A stretch of 64,000 nucleotides of DNA from Mycobacterium sp. OTB74. GTDB lineage: Bacteria > Actinomycetota > Actinomycetes > Mycobacteriales > Mycobacteriaceae. The position numbers and the translations under genes are program-made. This document shows positions 58,511 to 64,000 of the stretch, in pieces. Within the stretch, counting starts at the first letter, position 1; each line of letters starts with the position of its first letter. Under the pieces are notes generated by a model. It was not told the DNA's origin. It was given only the letters and a program-made list of their open reading frames with translations, and searched no databases. The stretch spans positions 62,001-126,000 of the forward strand of contig NZ_JARXVD010000001.1 in NCBI RefSeq assembly GCF_029892685.1. Reading direction: 5' to 3'.

Positions 58511-59530
58511 TCACGGTTGCAAGAACACCTTGATGGCGCGGCGCTGGTCCATCGCGGCGTACGCCTCTGCTACCTCGGAGAGTGGCAAGGTCTGGTCGAA
58601 TACCTTGCCGGGGTTGATCTTTCGACTGAAGATCAACTCGATCAGCTCTGGGAGGAACCGGCGCACGGGGGCTGGGCCGCCGTGGACACCCACGACAGAG
58701 CGGAACAGCGTGTTGCCGTCAATGCTGACGTCGTGAGGGACGCCGACGAATCCGACCATTGCACCGGGCCGAGCAGAGGCGATCGCCTGCCGCATCGATT
58801 GGTCGGTGCCGACGCACTCAAGCACGGCGTCGGCGCCGATGCCCTCGGTCATGTCCTTGATCCTGGCCACTCCGTCGTCACCACGTTCTTCGACGATGTT
58901 GGTGGCACCGAACTCGAGCGCCAATCGCTGTCTGGGCTCATGCCGACTCATCGCGATGATTCGCGCGGCGCCGCGCTGAGCTGCCGCGATCACCCCGCAC
59001 AACCCGACCGCGCCGTCACCCACCACCGCGACGGTCATGCCGGGCGCTACCTGGGCGGCTTCGGCGGCGAACCAACCGGTGCCCATGACGTCGGAGGCCG
59101 CCAGCAAGCTAGGGATCAGATCGGCAGTCGGCTGCTCGGGCGTGGCGACCAGGCTGCCGTCGGCCCATGGAATCCGGATGGCCTCGGCCTGGCAGCCCGA
59201 CATCAGCTCCTTGTGCAGGCATGAGGTCTGAAAACCGTTGCGGCAGTTGGGGCAGGTGCCGTCCGAGGCGAAGAACGAGCCGATGACGAAGTCGCCCGGC
59301 TTGACAGTGGTGACCGCATCTCCGACTGCCTCGACCACACCGCAGTATTCGTGGCCGAACGGCGTCGGCTTGGACGGCGCGGGGTTGATGCCCCGGTAGT
59401 GCCACAGATCCGAACCGCACACGCAGGTGGCTGCGGTGCGGACGATGGCGTCGGTGGGTTCGACGATCGTGGGGTCGGGCAACTGCTCGAACCGGACGTC
59501 ATCCTTGCCGTAGAGGACCGCACCTCGCAT
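58511..59530 (-). CDS. Zinc-dependent alcohol dehydrogenase family protein
   Basis: A 339-residue medium-chain dehydrogenase: catalytic zinc at CVCGSDLWHYRG and FGHEYCGVVEAVG, structural zinc at GTCPNCRNGFQTSC, cofactor loop VVGDGAVGLCGV. It differs from the NDMA-type enzyme at 50268. Substrate unknown. ATG 59530. The VanY-like gene follows only 12 bases downstream, but a functional link is not obvious. Confidence 0.93.
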   Translation of the reverse strand: MRGAVLYGKDDVRFEQLPDPTIVEPTDAIVRTAATCVCGSDLWHYRGINPAPSKPTPFGHEYCGVVEAVGDAVTTVKPGDFVIGSFFASDGTCPNCRNGFQTSCLHKELMSGCQAEAIRIPWADGSLVATPEQPTADLIPSLLAASDVMGTGWFAAEAAQVAPGMTVAVVGDGAVGLCGVIAAAQRGAARIIAMSRHEPRQRLALEFGATNIVEERGDDGVARIKDMTEGIGADAVLECVGTDQSMRQAIASARPGAMVGFVGVPHDVSIDGNTLFRSVVGVHGGPAPVRRFLPELIELIFSRKINPGKVFDQTLPLSEVAEAYAAMDQRRAIKVFLQP

Positions 59531-59611
59531 GATGGTTCTTACCTTTCGTGGTTTGTGTGCACTTCGCCCAAGTGGTCCGATTATGTTGTGATGCTTGGCA
59601 ATTCGCAGCAG

Positions 59612-60010
59612 TCAGTCGGTGATCTCACCGTGCAGGTAGACCCATTGCCCGTTGACGCGGGTGAATCTGCTGCGCTCGTGCAGCACTTCGTGTTGGCCGT
59701 CGCGAACGCAGGTGGCACGGAACTCCACAACCCCTTCGTCGTCGTCCGTGTCACCGGCCTCGGTATCCACGATCTGCAGCCGCCGCCAGATCACCGAGTC
59801 GTCGAGTTCCACTGCCCGCGGCCGGGTTTCGGGATGCCAGCTCTTGATCAAATATGGCGCGTCGCCGACCGAGAAGGCGGTGAACCGGGACCGCATCAAC
59901 GCCAAAGCCGTTCCGGCTGGGCGGTCACCGCGGTGCACCGGTCCGCAGCAGGCGTCGTAGGTCTGGCCCGATCCGCACGGGCAGGCTCCGGTGTTGGGCA
60001 TCGGGTCCAT
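59612..60010 (-). CDS. YchJ-family protein with SEC-C motif
   Basis: A 132-residue protein with the SEC-C zinc motif ACPCGSGQTYDACCGPVHRG at the N-terminus, then a compact NTF2-like YchJ domain (ALMRSRFTAFSVGDAPYLIKSW, GQWVYLHGEI). Function unknown. I chose ATG 60010 (MDPMPNTG) because GGGA lies five bases upstream; ATG 60001 is equally likely. The open frame extends to 60403 over aroQ and is a shadow. Confidence 0.88.
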   Translation of the reverse strand: MDPMPNTGACPCGSGQTYDACCGPVHRGDRPAGTALALMRSRFTAFSVGDAPYLIKSWHPETRPRAVELDDSVIWRRLQIVDTEAGDTDDDEGVVEFRATCVRDGQHEVLHERSRFTRVNGQWVYLHGEITD

Positions 60011-60157
60011 TATGTCCCGGTTCGCAGGCAATGTGGCCGGCTCGGCGGCGGCGCTTCGACAAACGTGGCTCAGACAATTGAGATAACAGCGGCAACGCGC
60101 CGGTGCGTCTTGCCATCGGGTGGGCCGTAGACCAACTGCTGCCGGTACCGTAGTTTC

Positions 60158-60601
60158 GTGACCCAACGCCGCTTGCTCCTCGTCAACGGGCCGAACCTCA
60201 ATTTGCTCGGTACCCGGCAGCCCGAGGTTTACGGGGCCACCACCTTGGCCGAGATCGAAGCCAGTGTCACAGCCCTGGCCGCCGAGTCGGGGCTTGAGGT
60301 GCGCGCAGTTCAGAGCAACCACGAGGGCGTGCTCATCGATGCCATCCACGCTGCCCGCGGCGATTGTGGAGGCATCATCGTCAATCCGGGTGCCTACAGC
60401 CACACTTCGGTGGCCATTCGTGATGCGCTGACCTCGGTTGAGCTACCGGTGGTGGAGGTGCATCTGAGCAACATCCACGCCCGTGAGGAGTTCCGCCACC
60501 ACTCGTATGTGTCCGGTGTGGCTGCGGTGGTGATCGCCGGCGCCGGGCCCGCGGGCTACGAGTATGCGGTCCGTTATTTCGCTGAGCGGCTGGGCCGGTG
60601 A
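60158..60601 (+). CDS. aroQ: Type II 3-dehydroquinate dehydratase
   Basis: Third step of the shikimate pathway. The 147-residue protein shows LLLVNGPNLNLLG, the catalytic loop RQPEVYG with Arg and Tyr, SNHEGVLID, NPGAYSHTSVAIRDAL and EVHLSNIHAREEFRHHS. GTG 60158 gives the usual size. In M. tuberculosis this gene (aroD, Rv2537c) sits in a separate aro cluster, so its position here is different. The stop overlaps the next gene's start (GTGA). Confidence 0.95.
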   Translation: MTQRRLLLVNGPNLNLLGTRQPEVYGATTLAEIEASVTALAAESGLEVRAVQSNHEGVLIDAIHAARGDCGGIIVNPGAYSHTSVAIRDALTSVELPVVEVHLSNIHAREEFRHHSYVSGVAAVVIAGAGPAGYEYAVRYFAERLGR

Positions 60602-61011
60602 ACGACCGGGAAAGTACGCCGCCGGACGAGCCGATGCTCACGCCGCCCTCGGTCCGCTACGCGGGGTATCTGGTTGCTGCCGAAGGGGCTATCGGTCTGC
60701 TCGTGGCCGCCGTGCTGGTGGCGCGCGGTCTGGGCGGCGCAGACCAACACAAGGTCAATGGCTTCGGTACGGCGCTGTGGTTCGTCGTGACGAGTGGCGC
60801 GGTGGCGGTTGCCGGCTGGGCGCTGATCAACGGAAAGCGGTGGGGCCGCGGCATTGCGGTGGTGGCCAACCTGTTGTTGCTCGGGGTGGCCTACTACATT
60901 TTTGGTTCGCACCAGCTGCAATACGCCATCGTGGTTGCCTTGGCCGCGTTGGCCACGCTGGGGCTGTTGTTCAGTCCGTCGACCGTGCAGTGGATGGTCA
61001 AGCGCGACTGA
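60598..61011 (+). CDS. Four-segment membrane protein (Rv3217c type)
   Basis: A 137-residue integral membrane protein with four hydrophobic stretches (about 22-42, 57-77, 84-103, 105-125) and a short cytoplasmic N-terminus. No enzyme motif is seen. GTG 60598 overlaps the aroQ stop (GTGA). M. tuberculosis has a similar-sized membrane protein between the equivalents of entC and whiB1. Function unknown. Confidence 0.82.
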   Translation: MNDRESTPPDEPMLTPPSVRYAGYLVAAEGAIGLLVAAVLVARGLGGADQHKVNGFGTALWFVVTSGAVAVAGWALINGKRWGRGIAVVANLLLLGVAYYIFGSHQLQYAIVVALAALATLGLLFSPSTVQWMVKRD

Positions 61012-61023
61012 GCTTTTGCCTGA

Positions 61024-61512
61024 TCAGCTGTCGGCGAGCGCAGTCAGTTCCGCGCCGCTGACCCGGTAGGTGGTCCACTCCGTCTGCGGTTTGCCGCCCA
61101 CTTCGTCGTACAGCGCAATGGCATTGACGTTCCAGTTCAGCACTGCCCACTGCAGCCGGGAGTAGCCGTTGTCAACGCATTCGCGGGCAAGTATCGACAA
61201 CAGGGTGCGGGCCAGGCCCCGGCGCCGGAATTCCGGACGCACGAACAGATCTTCCAGGTATATGCCGGATACCCCGTCCCACGTGGAGAAGTTGAGGAAC
61301 CACAGTGCGAAGGCGGCGGTCCGGTCATCGATCTCCACCAGATGTCCGAATACCACCGGGGCCGTGCCGTCGGCGCCGAAAAGCGCTGTGCGAATCTGGG
61401 TTTCGGTGACCGTGCACTCGTCGGCAGCCTTTTCGAAGGCGGCCAGCTCATGGATCATCGCGGTGATCTCGACTTCATCGCCGGGCCGGACGCGGCGGAT
61501 GGTGACGGTCAT
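61024..61512 (-). CDS. GNAT-family N-acetyltransferase (Rv3216 type)
   Basis: A 162-residue acetyltransferase: TIRRVRPGDEVEI, the acetyl-CoA loop FRRRGLARTLLS and WNVNAIALYDEVGGK are typical GNAT features. The spermidine/diamine acetyltransferase group is possible (LEDLFVRPEFRRRG, TEWTTYRV). ATG 61512 overlaps the entC stop (ATGA), so the two are coupled; the link to siderophore chemistry is unproven. Confidence 0.92.
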   Translation of the reverse strand: MTVTIRRVRPGDEVEITAMIHELAAFEKAADECTVTETQIRTALFGADGTAPVVFGHLVEIDDRTAAFALWFLNFSTWDGVSGIYLEDLFVRPEFRRRGLARTLLSILARECVDNGYSRLQWAVLNWNVNAIALYDEVGGKPQTEWTTYRVSGAELTALADS

Positions 61513-62609
61513 TGCGGTACCCCCAATGCGGTCAGGATGGTTTTGAATTTCGTCGTGGTCTCGGCGACTTCGTCGTCGGGGTCGGATTCGGCGACGATAC
61601 CGCCACCGGCGCGGGCGTTCACGGTGCGGCGGTCGGCGGACAACTGACCGCACCGGATGGACACCACCCAGCGGCCATCACCGTCGGCTCGGCACCAGCC
61701 GACCGCACCTGCATAGAACCCGCGGTCGCCCTCGAGTTCGGTGATCAGGTCGGTCGCGGCCGCGGTGGGGACGCCGCCGACCGCCGGTGTCGGGTGTAGT
61801 GCCACTGCCAAATCCAGTGCGGTCGTTGATGGGTCGCGCAGCTTGCCGACGATCGGTGTGCTCAGGTGCCAGACCGCGGAGGTGGCGCTGAGCCTGGGCT
61901 CCGGCGCGATCTGCAACTCGGAGCACAGCGGTTCGAGCGCCTCGCGCATGATGTCGACCACCAGTTGGTGCTCATGGCGGTTCTTCGCCGACGCGGCCAG
62001 CGCGGCTCCGTTGGCGCTGTCGGTGTCGGGATCTGCGGAACGGGGTGCAGAGCCCGCAAATGGCTTGCAGGTCACCACATCTCCACGGCGGGCCACCAGC
62101 AGTTCCGGGCTGGCGCCGATCAGCGCGGTACCCGCGTAGTCCGGTCCGGCGGCAGACAGGTCGGTGAAAAATGCTGTGGCGGTGTGGTCTTCGGCAAGTC
62201 GGGTGATCAGGGTTGATACATCCAACGGTGCCTCGGCGGTCAGCTGCAGCGCCCGGGCCAGTACCACCTTGTGCAGTCCGCCGGTCGGGTCACGCAGCGC
62301 CGACACCGCCGCGGCGACGCGGGCCCGGTGTACTTGCGGGGCCGGCAGCATCGCCTCAACCTGTACCGGGGGCAGCTCGGTCCGCGGCCAGGGCGGCAGC
62401 GCGGCTCCGAACGCCACCCGCTCGGGTGACATCAGTGCCGCCGGTGCCGAGAGGTCAAAAGGTAAGGCACCCAACAGGATTGGTACTTCACGGCGGGACA
62501 GTGCGGCGCGCGCCGAGGCCAGGTCGGCGAACCTGCGGGCAGGGCCGTCGGCCAGTACGACACCATCGGGACCGGCCAGCACAAAGACCGGAGTCACGCC
62601 GGCAGACAC
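61509..62609 (-). CDS. entC: Isochorismate synthase
   Basis: Converts chorismate to isochorismate for salicylate-derived siderophores or menaquinone. The 366-residue protein has HKVVLARALQL, the conserved GASPELLVARRGD, LHPTPAVGG and the C-terminal RAGGGIVAESDPDDEVAE catalytic region. It lacks the N-terminal extension of some MenF proteins. Its end overlaps the GNAT start by 4 bases and its start overlaps gpm2 by 16 bases. Regulation by iron is not visible. Confidence 0.94.
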   Translation of the reverse strand: MSAGVTPVFVLAGPDGVVLADGPARRFADLASARAALSRREVPILLGALPFDLSAPAALMSPERVAFGAALPPWPRTELPPVQVEAMLPAPQVHRARVAAAVSALRDPTGGLHKVVLARALQLTAEAPLDVSTLITRLAEDHTATAFFTDLSAAGPDYAGTALIGASPELLVARRGDVVTCKPFAGSAPRSADPDTDSANGAALAASAKNRHEHQLVVDIMREALEPLCSELQIAPEPRLSATSAVWHLSTPIVGKLRDPSTTALDLAVALHPTPAVGGVPTAAATDLITELEGDRGFYAGAVGWCRADGDGRWVVSIRCGQLSADRRTVNARAGGGIVAESDPDDEVAETTTKFKTILTALGVPQ

Positions 62610-63217
62610 GGGTTGGGGTGGCCGGTCAGTCCCAGCGCAACGAGTTGACGCACACTGTGTTCAAAACCGCACACCGAGATCGACGCGGCAGCCATCGACA
62701 GCCGGATACCGTCGGACACCGGCAGTTCGATCCACCGGGTCATCACTGCCCGGGAGAAGTGGCCGTGCCCGACGAACACCACATCATGGGTCACGAGGTG
62801 CTCCAGTGCGAGCAGCACGGCACGGTCGGCCCGAGCACTGACGTCGGCCGCGCTCTCACCGCCGGGACACCCGTGCGTCCACACCAGCCAGTTGGGCTCC
62901 TGCGCACGGATCTGCGCTGTGGTGAGGCCCTCGTACTCGCCGTAGTCCCACTCGGCCAGCAGCTCGGTGGTCTCGGCGATGTGCAGACCGGCCAGTTCGG
63001 CTGTGGTGACGGCGCGTTGGCGGGGGCTGCTGATCACAATGGGGTCGGACAGTTGCAGCTCGGCCAAGGCATCGGCGGCCAGGCGGGCCTGCTCTCGACC
63101 TTCGCTGGTCAATTCGAGATCGGTTCGCCCGGTGTGCCTGCCGATGCTGGACCATTCCGTTTCACCGTGTCGAAGCAACATCAGCCGGTGTGCCAGCTGA
63201 TCCCCTCCGTTACTCAC
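62594..63217 (-). CDS. gpm2: Histidine phosphatase-family protein Gpm2
   Basis: A 207-residue protein with the RHG signature MLLRHGETEWS, catalytic second His in VFVGHGHFSRAVM and AEWDYGEYEG. The M. tuberculosis orthologue Rv3214 is an acid phosphatase rather than a glycolytic mutase. Its 3' end overlaps entC by 16 bases. ATG 63217 is the likely start. Confidence 0.93.
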   Translation of the reverse strand: MSNGGDQLAHRLMLLRHGETEWSSIGRHTGRTDLELTSEGREQARLAADALAELQLSDPIVISSPRQRAVTTAELAGLHIAETTELLAEWDYGEYEGLTTAQIRAQEPNWLVWTHGCPGGESAADVSARADRAVLLALEHLVTHDVVFVGHGHFSRAVMTRWIELPVSDGIRLSMAAASISVCGFEHSVRQLVALGLTGHPNPCLPA

Positions 63218-63276
63218 GCCCGCGATTCTGCCTCACAGCAGGCGCGACCGGTTGATTGCATGCCAGGATGAATGGT

Positions 63277-64000
63277 GTGACGCGGGTACTGGTGGTCGCC
63301 AATCAAAAGGGTGGGGTCGCAAAGACGACGACAGTGGCATCGCTGGGGGCGGCGCTGACGGCCGAGGGGCAGCAGGTTCTGCTCGTCGACCTCGATCCGC
63401 AGGGATGTTTGACGTTTTCGCTGGGCCAGGATCCGGACAAGCTGCCGGTTTCGGTGCACGAGGTGCTGCTGGGGGAGGTCGAGCCCGATGCTGCGCTGGT
63501 CTCGACCGACGAAGGCATGACGCTGTTGCCGGCGAACATTGATCTGGCGGGTGCCGAGGCCATGCTGCTTATGCGGGCAGGCCGTGAATATGCCCTGAAA
63601 CGGGCGCTGGCCAAGCTGGACGGCTTTGACGTCATCATCGTCGACTGCCCGCCATCCCTGGGGGTATTGACCCTCAACGGGCTCACCGCGGCCGACGAAG
63701 TGATCGTGCCGCTGCAATGCGAAACGCTCGCACACCGCGGTGTCGGACAGTTCCTGCGGACGGTCAACGACGTCCAGCAGATCACCAACCCGAATCTGCG
63801 CCTGTTGGGTGCGTTGCCCACGCTCTACGACGCGCGCACCACGCACAGTCGCGACGTCCTGCTGGACGTGGCTGACCGCTACAGCCTGGTGGTGCTGGCC
63901 CCGCCGATTCCACGGACTGTGCGCTTCGCCGAGGCCAGCGCGTCCGGGTCATCGGTGTTGGCCGGACGAAAGAACAAGGGCGCGTTGGCATATCGGGAGC
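63277..64000 (+). CDS. ParA/Soj-like ATPase, partial (Rv3213c type)
   Basis: The first 241 residues of a Walker-type partition ATPase; the gene runs off the right edge. ANQKGGVAKTTT is the deviant P-loop, LLVDLDPQGCLTF and VIIVDCPPSLGVLTLNG the switch regions, and LQCETLAHRGVGQF the later motif. GTG 63277 is preferred because AGGA at 63265-63268 is well spaced; ATG 63268 is an alternative. No parB or parS is visible here, so it is an orphan ParA and may position cargo other than the chromosome. Confidence 0.92.
   Translation, partial: MTRVLVVANQKGGVAKTTTVASLGAALTAEGQQVLLVDLDPQGCLTFSLGQDPDKLPVSVHEVLLGEVEPDAALVSTDEGMTLLPANIDLAGAEAMLLMRAGREYALKRALAKLDGFDVIIVDCPPSLGVLTLNGLTAADEVIVPLQCETLAHRGVGQFLRTVNDVQQITNPNLRLLGALPTLYDARTTHSRDVLLDVADRYSLVVLAPPIPRTVRFAEASASGSSVLAGRKNKGALAYRE

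Overview
The window is a high-GC actinobacterial chromosome segment whose gene order closely follows the Mycobacterium tuberculosis Rv3267-Rv3213c interval (recalled from knowledge, not searched). Linked markers are rmlD-wbbL-manC, fbiAB, whiB2, manB-tobH-manA, alkB-rubA-rubB, sahH-tmk-mtrA-mtrB-lpqB, hpf-secA1, the desA3 pair, rsgA-aroA, sigH-rshA, the TB7.3 biotinyl protein, pdtaS, whiB1 and entC-gpm2. The complete alkane hydroxylase locus and several extra genes suggest a rapidly growing Mycobacterium (Mycolicibacterium); species cannot be assigned. I saw no rRNA, tRNA, CRISPR array or insertion sequence.

Layout. 1-3427: cell-envelope sugar genes (an LCP protein running off the left edge, rmlD, wbbL, manC). 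3424-7749, minus strand: an unrecognised membrane protein, then a Nudix-fbiB-fbiA block for coenzyme F420. 8299-13505: whiB2, a zincin-like protein, a DUF3499 protein and the GDP-mannose genes manB-tobH-manA. 13518-17039: a CDF metal transporter and the alkB-rubA-rubB-TetR alkane oxidation locus. 17163-27620: sahH, a lipoprotein hydrolase that looks inserted, tmk, the MtrAB-LpqB cell-cycle signalling operon, a ComF-like gene and an unrecognised gene. 27725-33537: a secreted low-complexity protein, the ribosome hibernation factor and secA1. 33542-39723: an Rv3235-like protein, a wax ester synthase-like protein, ppk2, a DUF6912 protein and the ferredoxin-reductase/desA3 desaturase pair, whose two genes carry matching operators. 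39790-45246: two methyltransferases, rsgA, aroA and an SRAP-family protein.

45522-51431 is the most unusual part. It holds a phage-lysin-like two-domain protein, a translationally coupled trio in which two paralogous small membrane proteins flank an MpaB-like (DUF2236) oxygenase, and an aldehyde dehydrogenase coupled to an NDMA-type alcohol dehydrogenase. 51448-64000 returns to conserved core: SDR, YbaK, sigH-rshA, the 24-residue ribosomal protein bL37, a biotinyl protein, pdtaS, whiB1, a lipid-kinase-like gene, a peptidase, an alcohol dehydrogenase, a YchJ protein, aroQ, a membrane protein, GNAT, entC, gpm2 and a ParA-like gene cut by the right edge.

Functional links: GDP-mannose and rhamnose genes feed arabinogalactan and lipomannan synthesis; MtrAB-LpqB and SecA1 serve envelope growth and export; WhiB1, WhiB2, SigH/RshA and PdtaS are redox or stress regulators; aroA, aroQ and entC supply chorismate and siderophore precursors. 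Three genes (rubA, mtrB, pdtaS) end in short tandem repeats that alter or abut their C-termini.
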